NCBI GenBank assembly: GCA_027491085.1
Contig: JAIXWW010000019.1
Coordinates: 186,001 to 250,000, forward strand
Length of the DNA stretch: 64,000 nucleotides
Source of the DNA: Bacteroidota bacterium
Lineage (GTDB): Bacteria > Bacteroidota > Bacteroidia > UKL13-3
Direction: 5' to 3'
The position numbers and the translations under genes are program-made. Positions 43,798-52,454 of the stretch are shown one piece after another. Position 1 is the first letter of the stretch; each line of letters starts with the position of its first letter. Under the pieces are notes generated by a model. That model was not told the origin of the DNA. It worked only from the letters and a program-made list of their open reading frames with translations, and ran no database searches.

Positions 43798-44535
43798 CTA
43801 TTTGCGTTTTAAGTCATGTAATTTTACGCCTAAAATCACCTGTAATCTTTCATAATAATTGGTGTATAACCTTCTAGCATCTTCTTGCGCTGCAACAGCA
43901 ATTGCGTAAACGTTCTTTTGACGAGCATATTCACCAATTTTAATAACACCTTCTTTGTATTCCTTTTCGGCTACTGCACATGCTACTTGCTGTACAAATA
44001 AATCCTCATTACGAGCTGTAAAAATACGTTGTGCTCCAACTAAGTTTGTGTAGTAATCCGCTACATCTTTCTTGTAATTGAACGCCTCAACATCTTTTTT
44101 ATGTTTAGCTACTTCCCATGCTTCACGTGCTTGACCTACCCTACCTTTATATCCAAGGTAATCAAACATGTTTAACCTTAAATCAACACCAAATCTGTAA
44201 CCTTCCAATAAGGTAACATTTTGACCTTGACTAGTTAATGGACCCGAGAAAAAAGGTAAATTACCCCAAGAATAATTATAGAAAACACCTAAGCCTTGTG
44301 TCCAAATTCTTTTCACATAATGCATATTCCAATAGTATGAATTAGCTTGTGCTTGCTCTAATCTCTGAAGTGGATTATTCCTTAATCCAATAATATAAAG
44401 AGAATCGAGAGGTGGTAAATATTCCTCAATATTCATCTTTGGATCAATTATGCTGTCAATTTTTTGTTGAGCAAAAGCACCGTGTCCTAGAAGAACTAAT
44501 TGAATTACCACAAAAAAATTAAATATCTTTTTCAT
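43798..44535 (-). CDS. Short TolC-family outer-membrane protein
   Basis: The 245-residue protein has a signal peptide (FNFFVVIQLVLLGHGAFA). The mature region begins with the TolC-like helix SLYIIGLRNNPLQRLEQAQ, then two possible beta strands (LGVFYNYSWG, FGVDLRLNMFDY), then a long helix of about 90 residues. TolC proteins have two such helix-strand-strand-helix repeats in 420-480 residues; this one has a single repeat. It is the first gene of the operon, 39 bases before the Wzz-like gene, which suggests an export or anchoring role for the polysaccharide. It may be a variant outer-membrane partner in place of Wza; this is inference. Confidence 0.72.
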   Translation of the reverse strand: MKKIFNFFVVIQLVLLGHGAFAQQKIDSIIDPKMNIEEYLPPLDSLYIIGLRNNPLQRLEQAQANSYYWNMHYVKRIWTQGLGVFYNYSWGNLPFFSGPLTSQGQNVTLLEGYRFGVDLRLNMFDYLGYKGRVGQAREAWEVAKHKKDVEAFNYKKDVADYYTNLVGAQRIFTARNEDLFVQQVACAVAEKEYKEGVIKIGEYARQKNVYAIAVAAQEDARRLYTNYYERLQVILGVKLHDLKRK

Positions 44536-44718
44536 CGGTTGGGTTAATTTAATATTTTGTACATTTATCGTTGGTTCAAATTAAACTTATAATTGGTTAT
44601 AATATTTTTGCAGTTATTTACATAAAGGATAGTAATGTCTATTTTATTAAAACGTTGATTATTTAATATTTTATTATTCATTTGAATTCATAAACTTGTA
44701 ATAAGAATAAAAGACGTT
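44536..44718. promoter_or_regulatory. Divergent promoter region of the polysaccharide locus
   Basis: This 183-base AT-rich spacer separates the minus-strand operon from the GT4 gene. TATTTTTG (44603-44610) matches the -7 box for the plus-strand gene. A partial TTAATTTG box faces the operon. Confidence 0.45.
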
Positions 44719-45921
44719 ATGACATTAGTAAAAGGAAGAGACATAATAGTTGTTGGTCTTCAGGCATTAGACAGCGAAATAGGCAGTAATTGCATAAATA
44801 TTGCATATGAATTTGCCAAACATAATAGGGTATTATATGTTAATTATCCACTTGATAGAAATACTATTAAACTTGATTCGAAGCAACCTTTAATTGCAAA
44901 AAGAATTAATATGATAAAGAACAGAGAAGACAATTTATTAACAGTAAATGATAACTTATGGGAGTTCTATCCAACCTGTATTTTAGAAAGTGCCAATTGG
45001 CTTCCTTCCACTTTTTTATTCAGATTAGTAAATAAAATTAATAATAATAAACTAGCCAACGAGATAAAAAAAGCAATAACTAAACTGAATTTTAAGGACT
45101 ATATTTTATTTAATGATAGTGATATGTTCAGGAGTTTTCATTTACCTGAAATACTTAAACCAAAATTAAGTGTTTACTATACCAGGGATAACATGATGAG
45201 CGTTCCATATTGGTATAAACATGGCCATATTTTGGAACCTGAGTTATTTGCAAAAAGCGATATTGTTACTGCTAACTCCACTTACCTTGCAGATATTGCA
45301 AAAAAGCATAATTCAAATAGTTTTTATGTTGGACAAGGTTGCGAAACTGAAGCCTTTGATTTATCAAAAATAACTTCTATACCAAACGATATTGAAAACA
45401 TTAAAAGACCCATTATTGGTTATATTGGAGCATTGTACAAATTAAGACTTGATTTAGATTTAATTGAACATATTGCAAAATCGAAACCTGAATGGAATAT
45501 TGTATTAATTGGCCCTGAAGACGATGCATTTAAACAATCTCCTTTGCATAAATTATCAAATGTGCATTTTTTAGGTTTAAAAGACTCTAAGGAGTTGCCT
45601 TCTTATTTAGCTTGTTTTGATGTTGCAATTAATCCCCAAATATTAAATGAAGTAACTATAGGAAACTATCCTCGTAAAATTGATGAGTACTTGGCAATGG
45701 GCAAACCAACAGTAGCCACTGAAACGAAGGCAATGAGTATTTTTAATGACCATACTTATTTGGGTAAAACTAAGGAAGATTATATTGATTTAATTGAAAA
45801 AGCATTAGCAGAAAATACAGAACAAAAACAACAAGAAAGAATTTCATTTGCTCGCTCACACACATGGGAAAATAGTGTTGCTGAAATATACAAAGCTATG
45901 CTTTCAACAAAAAAACTTTAA
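44719..45921 (+). CDS. Glycosyltransferase family 4-like (GT-B)
   Basis: The 400-residue protein has a GT-B layout with an N-terminal acceptor domain (GRDIIVVGLQALDSEIG, VYYTRDNMMSVPYWYKHG) and a C-terminal donor domain (PIIGYIGALYKLRLDLD, NVHFLGLKDSKELPSYL, YPRKIDEYLAMGKPTVAT). The KIDEYLAMGKP segment takes the place of the EX7E region. It resembles the TuaH/GT1-like proteins of polysaccharide loci. It is divergent from the operon and followed after 28 bases by an acyltransferase gene, with which it is probably cotranscribed. Confidence 0.88.
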   Translation: MTLVKGRDIIVVGLQALDSEIGSNCINIAYEFAKHNRVLYVNYPLDRNTIKLDSKQPLIAKRINMIKNREDNLLTVNDNLWEFYPTCILESANWLPSTFLFRLVNKINNNKLANEIKKAITKLNFKDYILFNDSDMFRSFHLPEILKPKLSVYYTRDNMMSVPYWYKHGHILEPELFAKSDIVTANSTYLADIAKKHNSNSFYVGQGCETEAFDLSKITSIPNDIENIKRPIIGYIGALYKLRLDLDLIEHIAKSKPEWNIVLIGPEDDAFKQSPLHKLSNVHFLGLKDSKELPSYLACFDVAINPQILNEVTIGNYPRKIDEYLAMGKPTVATETKAMSIFNDHTYLGKTKEDYIDLIEKALAENTEQKQQERISFARSHTWENSVAEIYKAMLSTKKL

Positions 45922-45949
45922 TATTTTTATTCAAATAATTCTATAAAAC

Positions 45950-46564
45950 ATGTCAATTGTTAATACCATTAAAAGTAATCCTAATTTAAAAAAATTAGTT
46001 CATTATATGCTTATTCCAAATGGACAAGCAAGACCAAGAACTTGGGTAAAGTGGTTTGTAAATCCATTTATTCATAAAAAAGGAAAGGGTTCTACCATTC
46101 GAAGGATGACAAGGATTGATGTATTACCTTTTAATCCTTTTGAATTAGGCGAAAATTCAACTATTGAAGATTTCAGCACAGTTAATAATGGTGTAGGTGC
46201 GGTAATTATTGGCAATGGAGTTCGTATAGGTATGAGTAATGTACTCATTGGTCCAGTGCAAATTGGTAACAATGTTATTTTTGCTCAAAACATAGTTACT
46301 AGTGGTTTGAACCATGGTTATGAAGATATTCATACCCCTATTTGCAAACAGCCAACTTCAACTTCTAAAATCACCGTAGAAGATGATTGCTGGATTGGCG
46401 CAAATGCAGTACTTACTGCTGGTGTTACCGTTGGAAAACATAGCGTTATTGCTGCTGGTGCAGTGGTTACTAAAAGTATTCCTCCATTTTCTATTGCTGT
46501 TGGTAATCCTGCTAGAGTTATTAAACAATATAATTTTGAAACAAATCAGTGGACGAAAGTTTAA
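45950..46564 (+). CDS. Hexapeptide-repeat acyltransferase
   Basis: The 204-residue protein contains left-handed beta-helix repeats: LGENSTIEDFSTVNN, VIIGNGVRIGMSNVLIG, VQIGNNVIFAQN and DDCWIGANAVLTAGVTVGKH. It ends with the standard SVIAAGAVVTKSIPPFSIAVG NPARVIK pattern. The His in GLNHGYED near residue 124 could be catalytic. It likely O-acetylates (or otherwise acylates) a sugar of the polysaccharide. It follows the GT4 gene by 28 bases. Confidence 0.9.
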   Translation: MSIVNTIKSNPNLKKLVHYMLIPNGQARPRTWVKWFVNPFIHKKGKGSTIRRMTRIDVLPFNPFELGENSTIEDFSTVNNGVGAVIIGNGVRIGMSNVLIGPVQIGNNVIFAQNIVTSGLNHGYEDIHTPICKQPTSTSKITVEDDCWIGANAVLTAGVTVGKHSVIAAGAVVTKSIPPFSIAVGNPARVIKQYNFETNQWTKV

Positions 46565-46620
46565 GAAATAAATTGTGAATTTTTCTCTTAAATCTCATAT
46601 TTCTGTCATTTTTTTATAAA

Positions 46621-46628
46621 TATCTTTG
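46621..46628 (+). promoter_or_regulatory. -7 promoter box for the cytochrome c gene
   Basis: TATCTTTG matches TAnnTTTG exactly, 23 bases before the ATG at 46652. AAAAAAAGGA just ahead of the ATG may assist ribosome binding. Confidence 0.5.
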
Positions 46629-46651
46629 TGACGTAATTAACAAAAAAAGGA

Positions 46652-47080
46652 ATGAAAAAAATATCAATTTTAATCGCATTTTCAGCACTATTTGTAGCCG
46701 CATGTTCATCAGGAAATGATCATAATTCAACTGAAAGCAATAGTTCTACGAACAGCAATTCATCAGAAAATCAAACGCCTTCAGCTACAACACCAGAAAG
46801 CAGTGTCAATGCTGAAATGGTAAAAGTACCAACCGAAATAAATGAATTATTAAATAAAAATACTTGTTTAAGTTGTCATGATGCCAATGATAAAGTAGTT
46901 GGTCCTCCATATAAGGAAATAGCTAAACGCAATTACACACCTAAACAAATTGTTGAACTTATTTACAAACCAAAACCGAGCAATTGGCCGGATTATCCTT
47001 CACCTATGATTGGATTACCAAATGTACCAAAAGAAGAGGCAATGAAAATTGCTGAGTGGATAGTTTCATTGAATAAATAA
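46652..47080 (+). CDS. Class I cytochrome c lipoprotein
   Basis: The 142-residue protein has a lipoprotein signal with lipobox FVAAC (Cys18), then a Ser/Asn-rich linker (residues 19-50) as is common in Bacteroidota lipoproteins. The domain follows, with heme site CLSCH (Cys72, Cys75, His76) and a probable axial Met119 in SPMIGLP. It ends with EEAMKIAEWIVSLN, a typical cytochrome c551/c552-like C-terminal helix. It should be a membrane-anchored periplasmic electron carrier. It has its own promoter and terminator. Confidence 0.92.
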   Translation: MKKISILIAFSALFVAACSSGNDHNSTESNSSTNSNSSENQTPSATTPESSVNAEMVKVPTEINELLNKNTCLSCHDANDKVVGPPYKEIAKRNYTPKQIVELIYKPKPSNWPDYPSPMIGLPNVPKEEAMKIAEWIVSLNK

Positions 47081-47090
47081 ACTTTAAATA

Positions 47091-47123
47091 AAAAAAAGCA
47101 GCTACCAAATAGCTGCTTTTTTT
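47091..47123 (+). terminator. Terminator after the cytochrome c gene
   Basis: The stem AAAAAAAGCAGCTA/TAGCTGCTTTTTTT with the loop CCAAA lies 10 bases after the stop codon. Confidence 0.88.
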
Positions 47124-47182
47124 ATTTATAAAAAATTGACCTTTATCCGTAATCATATTCACTCATTAGTTATATAAAACTA

Positions 47183-47190
47183 TACATTTG
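47183..47190 (+). promoter_or_regulatory. -7 promoter box for the 47212 gene
   Basis: TACATTTG matches TAnnTTTG exactly, 21 bases before the ATG. Confidence 0.45.
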
Positions 47191-47211
47191 CTACCCAATT
47201 TTTTATATTAA

Positions 47212-48030
47212 ATGAATAAATTAATTTTAGTACTTAGTATCCTTTTAACGTCAATAAATAGCACATACTGTCAGAATAAAGCTATAACTACAAAAAAAGG
47301 AACTGCATATATAAGTTGGGGATATAACCGTGAATCTTATTCTAATAGTGATATTCATTTTAAAAACACCACAACAGACAATTATGATTTTGTAATCATC
47401 AATGCTGCTGCGCATGATAAATCAGGTTTTAGTGATGGCTTACAAAATTTTTTAGACGAAGATCTAACAATTCCTCAATACAATTTACATATTGGGTATT
47501 TATTTAATAATAAGCGTAATCTAGGAATAGAATTAAGTTGGGACCATTTAAAATATGTGGTAAACGATAATGCTACCATGCATTTAAAAGGACAAATTAG
47601 AGGCAATTATATTGATAAAGATACCTTTGTAAACCCTAATTTTATTCATTTACAGCATACCAATGGCAACAATTATTTAATGCTCAATTTAGTTAAAAAC
47701 TACTCCATTTATAAAAACAATTATTTTGATGTAGCATTATTAGGAAAAATTGGTGCAGGGCCATTAGTTTCCTATAGCATATCTACCATTTTAGGAAGCC
47801 ATAATGGCGGAGCATTTAAAATACATGGCTATGTTATTGGAACAAGTTTAGCCGCTAGAATAAATTTTTTAAAATATCTATTCGTTCAACCTTCTTTTCA
47901 ATACGCTTTTGCAGATTACGTGCGCACTGAAATAGGAAGTGATGGACAAGGAAATGCATCTCATACTTTTTATTCATACACACTTATGTTAGAGGGTGGC
48001 TTTAGGTTCAATGTTCCTTTTAATAAATAA
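47212..48030 (+). CDS. Putative outer-membrane beta-barrel protein (OmpA-like small barrel)
   Basis: The 272-residue protein has a signal peptide (LILVLSILLTSINSTYC) and alternating strands: TAYISWGYNRESY, YNLHIGYLFNNKRNLGIELSWDH, VQPSFQYAFADY, and a terminal strand YTLMLEGGFRFNVPF. A transmembrane barrel of about 8-10 strands is plausible. No binding motif or enzyme site is seen. It has its own promoter and precedes the lipid kinase gene by 51 bases, so the two may be cotranscribed. Function is unknown. Confidence 0.72.
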   Translation: MNKLILVLSILLTSINSTYCQNKAITTKKGTAYISWGYNRESYSNSDIHFKNTTTDNYDFVIINAAAHDKSGFSDGLQNFLDEDLTIPQYNLHIGYLFNNKRNLGIELSWDHLKYVVNDNATMHLKGQIRGNYIDKDTFVNPNFIHLQHTNGNNYLMLNLVKNYSIYKNNYFDVALLGKIGAGPLVSYSISTILGSHNGGAFKIHGYVIGTSLAARINFLKYLFVQPSFQYAFADYVRTEIGSDGQGNASHTFYSYTLMLEGGFRFNVPFNK

Positions 48031-48081
48031 ATAATTTTTGCCTTTTTTTATTATTCATAAAAAAACTTTAGCATTGTTACT

Positions 48082-48978
48082 ATGAATAAAAAAGAACATG
48101 TTTTATTTTTAGTAAATCCGTTTTCAGGAAATAAGAAAGCATTACAAAATGCTGAAATTGCAGTTAAGGCAATGGAGGACAATGGATTCGAAACATCGAT
48201 TTTAATAAGCAAATCCATAGGCGACCTAAGTAGTTTCACTAATCAATTTAACAGCCACAAAATTACTAAAATAGCTGTTCTTGGTGGAGATGGGACAATG
48301 CATGAAGTAGTAAATGCAGTAATTAAAAAAACTGAATGGTTAGCTATACCTTTATTACTTTTTCCATGCGGAACAGGGAATGCATTTAATTATGATCAAA
48401 ACTGTTTAACCATAAAAAAAGCAATTGATTTACTCTTAAATGGAAAAATTTCAAGTATAGATTTAGCTGAAATAAAAATGAAAAATGAAACTATTTGGTC
48501 CTTTAACATAATAGGTTGTGGATTGGTAGCAGATATCAATTTATTGGCTGAAAAAATGAGGTGGTTAGGTGCAGCTAGGTACAATATTGCTTCTCTTTTT
48601 AGAATTTTATTTAATCAAACAATTAATGCTAGCGTAACAATTAATAATGAAATACACGAAGGCGAGTTTTGCTTTTTATTAGCTTGTAATACACGCTACA
48701 CAGGAAAAGCAATGAAAATGGCTCCAAAAGCTTTATTAAATGATGGGTTGATTGATTTGTTAATGGTAAAAAAAACTTCGAGATTTAAATTAATAAGCCT
48801 TTTTCCAAAAGTATTTAGTGGTAAACATTTGAGTTCACCAATCTTAAAATATGTCCAAACAAATCGAATTATAATTGATACCAAACATTCCAATTTAGTA
48901 AATATTGATGGAGAAATTAAAGGCTCAACTCCTATGGAAATAATAATGCATCAGAAACTTTTAAAAGTTATATCTTAA
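48082..48978 (+). CDS. Diacylglycerol kinase-family lipid kinase (YegS/DagK type)
   Basis: The 298-residue protein carries the catalytic-domain signatures: FLVNPFSGNKKA (residues 9-20), the nucleotide loop VLGGDGTMHEVVNA (66-79), and PLLLFPCGTGNAFNYD. A second domain ends with NLVNIDGEIKGSTPMEI, where the DGE triad is the usual ligand site. Members phosphorylate diacylglycerol, sphingosine-like or other lipids at the cytoplasmic membrane face. The exact lipid is not evident; Bacteroidota make sphingolipids, so either class is possible. Confidence 0.9.
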   Translation: MNKKEHVLFLVNPFSGNKKALQNAEIAVKAMEDNGFETSILISKSIGDLSSFTNQFNSHKITKIAVLGGDGTMHEVVNAVIKKTEWLAIPLLLFPCGTGNAFNYDQNCLTIKKAIDLLLNGKISSIDLAEIKMKNETIWSFNIIGCGLVADINLLAEKMRWLGAARYNIASLFRILFNQTINASVTINNEIHEGEFCFLLACNTRYTGKAMKMAPKALLNDGLIDLLMVKKTSRFKLISLFPKVFSGKHLSSPILKYVQTNRIIIDTKHSNLVNIDGEIKGSTPMEIIMHQKLLKVIS

Positions 48979-48983
48979 TTTAA

Positions 48984-50045
48984 CTACTTCAAACTTTTCA
49001 ATAGCTGCTCTGCTTCAGCTTGTTTATTACCTTTTAATTTTATTACCTTTTTTAAAGTTGATTTAGCTTCTGTTTTTTTATTTTGTTTTACATAAACTTG
49101 TGCAGACAAGAACAAAGCATCTTCGTAATATTTTGATTGATTATTATTGATAATTAAGTTTAGAATATATAAACTATTGTCTAATCGGCTTGCCTTAAAC
49201 TCATTCAAAGCATTGGTATAGTTTAATGAATCACTATAATTTGCATTTTTAAATTTATCACGTTGTAAAACAGTATCCATCCAGTTATTATTAATTACGT
49301 AATCATTAAAACTAAGATTATTATTATTAGCTGGCGCAGGTAAACTTAGTGCTTTTGCCGCTTTATTTTTTACTTCAACTTTCTTTTTACTTTCTGTTAA
49401 AGCAATTGCAGGTACTTTGTCTTTTGCTGTAACTGTTTCAGTTTGTGCTTCCATTTTAACTTCTGGTACAGCCATATCACTTTCAGCAATTCCAGCGTTT
49501 TTTTGCACAGTTTCTGCTGCACTTACCTCATCCATGTTTACTTTTTCAGCTTCCACTGATTTTTCGGTTAATACTTCAGCAGGAACACTTTTAACAATAG
49601 TTTGATTTTGCTCCTTATTCAATGCCAATTCTTCCTTTTTATCATTAGTTTTTGGCGGCACATAATTATAAATAGAATCAGATTTATTTAAAACTGAAGG
49701 AGATTTTAAGTTACTTTCATTTTGTGCCAATTGGGGAACTAAATTAGTATAATTAAACCAAAACAAACCTACTGCAATTAACAATACAGCCGCAGCACTC
49801 CAATAAGCCAATACATACTTTTTATTGTTTTTTTGCTTTATAATTTCATCAACTTCTCTATTAATCTTATCAACCTTATCAACCAACAAACTCTTATCCA
49901 ACATAGCATCTATACCCTCTTTCATGTCAGCACATAATTCGCATGTTTTTACATGTTTTTCCATGTAAATTAAGTTAGCTTGGCTAATGGTATTATTAGC
50001 GTAAGCTTCCCAAATGTTATTATCTATGCACGTATTTGTATCCAT
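48984..50045 (-). CDS. Anti-sigma factor-like membrane protein
   Basis: The 353-residue protein opens with a zinc-type anti-sigma domain: H31-x3-C35-x2-C38 in MEKHVKTCELCAD. A single membrane helix follows near 78-98 (VLAYWSAAAVLLIAVGLFWF). The periplasmic part is rich in Glu, Lys and Val, and its last 80 residues look like helical TPR-type repeats (LDNSLYILNLIIN, YYEDALFLSAQVYVKQNKK). It overlaps the upstream sigma gene by 22 bases, which fits a sigma/anti-sigma pair. The periplasmic domain probably senses envelope conditions; the signal is unknown. Confidence 0.82.
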   Translation of the reverse strand: MDTNTCIDNNIWEAYANNTISQANLIYMEKHVKTCELCADMKEGIDAMLDKSLLVDKVDKINREVDEIIKQKNNKKYVLAYWSAAAVLLIAVGLFWFNYTNLVPQLAQNESNLKSPSVLNKSDSIYNYVPPKTNDKKEELALNKEQNQTIVKSVPAEVLTEKSVEAEKVNMDEVSAAETVQKNAGIAESDMAVPEVKMEAQTETVTAKDKVPAIALTESKKKVEVKNKAAKALSLPAPANNNNLSFNDYVINNNWMDTVLQRDKFKNANYSDSLNYTNALNEFKASRLDNSLYILNLIINNNQSKYYEDALFLSAQVYVKQNKKTEAKSTLKKVIKLKGNKQAEAEQLLKSLK

Positions 50046-50653
50046 AAAAATAAGGCTAGGCCTATAGTTATTCCTTTTTGTTCTAATATAATTTTTAAAT
50101 TTCGTTTACCATTTTGAATATAACTTTTTACTTCATTTTCGCTATAACCCGTTATAGCTGCAATTTCAACATAACTTTTTTGTTTTAAATAAAACAGTTC
50201 AATACATTGTTTCTGTTTGTCTTTTAAACCCAAAATCGCATTTTCAACGGCTTGTAATTTTTCTTCTCTTTCCTGTTTGTCATCATCATGATTCAAAATA
50301 TTGGATAATTGCATAAATAAATTTTCATTTTCTTCTTCATCTTCATTTATACTTACCAAAACATTGGGCTTACGCAATAAAATTAAGCAGTGATTTTTAC
50401 AAACAGTATGCAGCCAACTTTTAAAATTAGTTATTTGGTGTTTTTGTAAATCAATAAAAAGCTTTTCAAAAATATTCATAGTGGCATCGTGTGCCGCATC
50501 TTCGTCCTTTAAATATTTTACACAAACAGTAAAACACATGAGCGAATGGCGCTTAAATAGCTCGCCCACCACTAAATTGTTTTTAGTGTTTTGGTAGTTA
50601 ACTACCAAGTTTTCATCGCTTTCTGTTTTTAAATTAACTAACAAGGAAAACAA
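50024..50653 (-). CDS. ECF-type RNA polymerase sigma factor
   Basis: The 209-residue protein has sigma region 2 (LFKRHSLMCFTVCVKYLKDEDAAHDATMNIFEKLF) and region 4 with a helix-turn-helix (LKDKQKQCIELFYLKQKSYVEIAAITGYSENEV). The NFKSWLHTVCKNHCLILLRK stretch links them. It should guide RNA polymerase to a small stress regulon under control of the overlapping anti-sigma gene. It is divergent from the DUF4139 gene, 72 bases away. A near-consensus box CATATTTG precedes it. Confidence 0.92.
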   Translation of the reverse strand: MFSLLVNLKTESDENLVVNYQNTKNNLVVGELFKRHSLMCFTVCVKYLKDEDAAHDATMNIFEKLFIDLQKHQITNFKSWLHTVCKNHCLILLRKPNVLVSINEDEEENENLFMQLSNILNHDDDKQEREEKLQAVENAILGLKDKQKQCIELFYLKQKSYVEIAAITGYSENEVKSYIQNGKRNLKIILEQKGITIGLALFLWIQIRA

Positions 50654-50725
50654 ATATGAAAAAAATTTATGGAATTTTAGAACTAATTGTTTCTAACTAC
50701 CAAAAACCAATTCAATTTTATAAAT

Positions 50726-52393
50726 ATGAAATCATTATTTTTAAGCGTAACACTTTTGTTAACCACATTTTTAAACGCACAAAACAACAAGCCAATTAAG
50801 GCTAAACTACAAAAAGCAACTGTTTATTTACAAGGAGCCCATTTGTATTATTCAGAAACAGTAAGCCTAAGCCAAGGTATTAATGATTTAGTTTTTGAAA
50901 ATATTTCATCGAGTATCAATGTGGCCTCGTTGCAAGCTAATTGCAAAGAAGGAACCGTTATGGAAGTACGTAATTTTGAAAAATACAAAGAACGCAAACC
51001 TGCTACTAACAAATATGCGCGCGAAATTGAACGCATTCAAGACTCGCTTGAGGATTATAAATTTTATGACATAGAATTAGACAATAAACTTAAAGTGATA
51101 AATGTAGAAAAAAATTTATTGACCAATAACAAACTGATGCGTGGAGAGTTATTTAACGATTCGTTGGTATTACTACGCGAAAGCATGATTTTTTTAAAAG
51201 CTAAGTTGAATGAATATTATGAACAAGAACTCAAAATAACACGTAACAAAGCAAACAATGCTAAAATAGTAAGTAAATTACATGAGCGTTATAATTTGTT
51301 AATTAACCTGCAAGAAAACAATGGAGAAGAAAAGCAAGAAAATGAAACACCAACTATGCAAGTTATAGTGACCATTTTTGCTGAAAGCTCAACACAAACA
51401 CAAGTAAGTTTTAACTATTTAATTCCTAATGCAAGTTGGGTACCTCAGTACGATTTACAAGCCTCCACCCAAAGTAATAATTTCCAACTAAAATACTTTG
51501 CCAACATTACCCAAAACTCGGGCTTAGATTGGAAAAATACCAACTTAACTTTGAGTACCTCCAACCCCAATGAAGCTAATTTTAAACCAGAACTAACACC
51601 ATGGTATTTAAGCTTTTTGGAATACAGACAAAAACCTATAGTAAATTATTTATCAAATGCCTTAGCACCAATGCAAGTAACCAGAAAAGGTGTAATGACA
51701 GATGATGTGAAAGGAGAAAAAAACTATGACTCGCAAATAGAAGAAAAACCACTAAGCGATTATATTGAGGTGAGTCAAAACTTAATAAGAACAGAGTACG
51801 AAATAAAATTAAACTATAATATTGCCAGCGATGGCAGAGCGCATAAAATTTTGATTAATCAAAAACAAGTTCCTATGCAGTTAGCATTTGCAGCCGTTCC
51901 AAAACTTTGTAATGATGCATTTTTACAAGCTAAAATTGTAGGTTGGGAAGATTTAAATATTATTCCAGGTAGCGCTCGATTATATTTTGATGGCTCTTAT
52001 GTAGGCGAAATGTATTTAAACGCTAGCAGCAATACCGATACTTTAAGTGTAAATTTAGGACGAGATAAAACCATAGTTTTAACCCGCAAAAAATTAAAAG
52101 AAAAGTTTAAAGTTAAATTGATTGATAATGAAAAAATAGAAACCAGAACCATAGAACTAATGGTGCGAAATACCAAAAATATGACCTTAGAAATGGAACT
52201 AGAAGATCAAATACCAATAGTGCAAGGAACGGAAGAAATAAAAGTAAAACTACTACACAGCGATGATGCCGAGTTAGATGAATTAACAGGCAAACTAAAA
52301 TGGCATGTAAAAATTGGCTCTAAAGATACCAAGAAAGTAACCTTTACTTACGAAATAAGGTACCCTAAAGGTAAGCCAGTAGCAGGTTTATAA
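50726..52393 (+). CDS. DUF4139 (mucoidy-inhibitor MuiA-like) secreted protein
   Basis: The 555-residue protein has a signal peptide (MKSLFLSVTLLLTTFLNAQ). It continues with a DUF4140-type N-terminal domain (LQKATVYLQGAHLYYS, LVFENISSSINVASLQ), a coiled-coil stretch (about 85-210), and a DUF4139 domain (SFNYLIPNASWVPQYDL, LKWHVKIGSKDTKKVTFTYEIRYP). MuiA-type proteins are periplasmic or surface proteins named for an effect on mucoidy; their biochemistry is unclear. I use the ATG at 50726 rather than 50687, which gives a clean signal peptide. It is divergent from the sigma gene and could be its target. Confidence 0.87.
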   Translation: MKSLFLSVTLLLTTFLNAQNNKPIKAKLQKATVYLQGAHLYYSETVSLSQGINDLVFENISSSINVASLQANCKEGTVMEVRNFEKYKERKPATNKYAREIERIQDSLEDYKFYDIELDNKLKVINVEKNLLTNNKLMRGELFNDSLVLLRESMIFLKAKLNEYYEQELKITRNKANNAKIVSKLHERYNLLINLQENNGEEKQENETPTMQVIVTIFAESSTQTQVSFNYLIPNASWVPQYDLQASTQSNNFQLKYFANITQNSGLDWKNTNLTLSTSNPNEANFKPELTPWYLSFLEYRQKPIVNYLSNALAPMQVTRKGVMTDDVKGEKNYDSQIEEKPLSDYIEVSQNLIRTEYEIKLNYNIASDGRAHKILINQKQVPMQLAFAAVPKLCNDAFLQAKIVGWEDLNIIPGSARLYFDGSYVGEMYLNASSNTDTLSVNLGRDKTIVLTRKKLKEKFKVKLIDNEKIETRTIELMVRNTKNMTLEMELEDQIPIVQGTEEIKVKLLHSDDAELDELTGKLKWHVKIGSKDTKKVTFTYEIRYPKGKPVAGL

Positions 52394-52399
52394 AATAAG

Positions 52400-52434
52400 A
52401 AGGCCGCAATAAAAATTATTATTGCGGCCTTTTT
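52400..52434 (+). terminator. Terminator after the DUF4139 gene
   Basis: AAGGCCGCAATAA pairs with TTATTGCGGCCTT and is followed by TTT. It faces the PKD gene's 3' end and could act in both directions. Confidence 0.85.
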
Positions 52435-52454
52435 ACTTTATGTTTTATATTTTT

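Larger units (their letters stand above)
34223..46564. other. Surface polysaccharide biosynthesis locus (Wzx/Wzy type)
   Basis: Eight minus-strand genes with spacers of 3-47 bases form one likely operon (TolC-like, Wzz-like, Wzx, Wzy/WaaL, GT2, GT2, GT4, GT2). Two plus-strand genes (GT4 and acyltransferase) diverge from a shared 183-base promoter region. The initiating sugar-phosphate transferase, Wza and nucleotide-sugar enzymes are not in this window. Confidence 0.8.

Noticed and set aside
34223-46564. Recently transferred genomic island
   Set aside because: Base composition appears similar to the neighbours, and there is no integrase, tRNA or direct-repeat boundary. Transfer cannot be excluded, but nothing in the window supports it.
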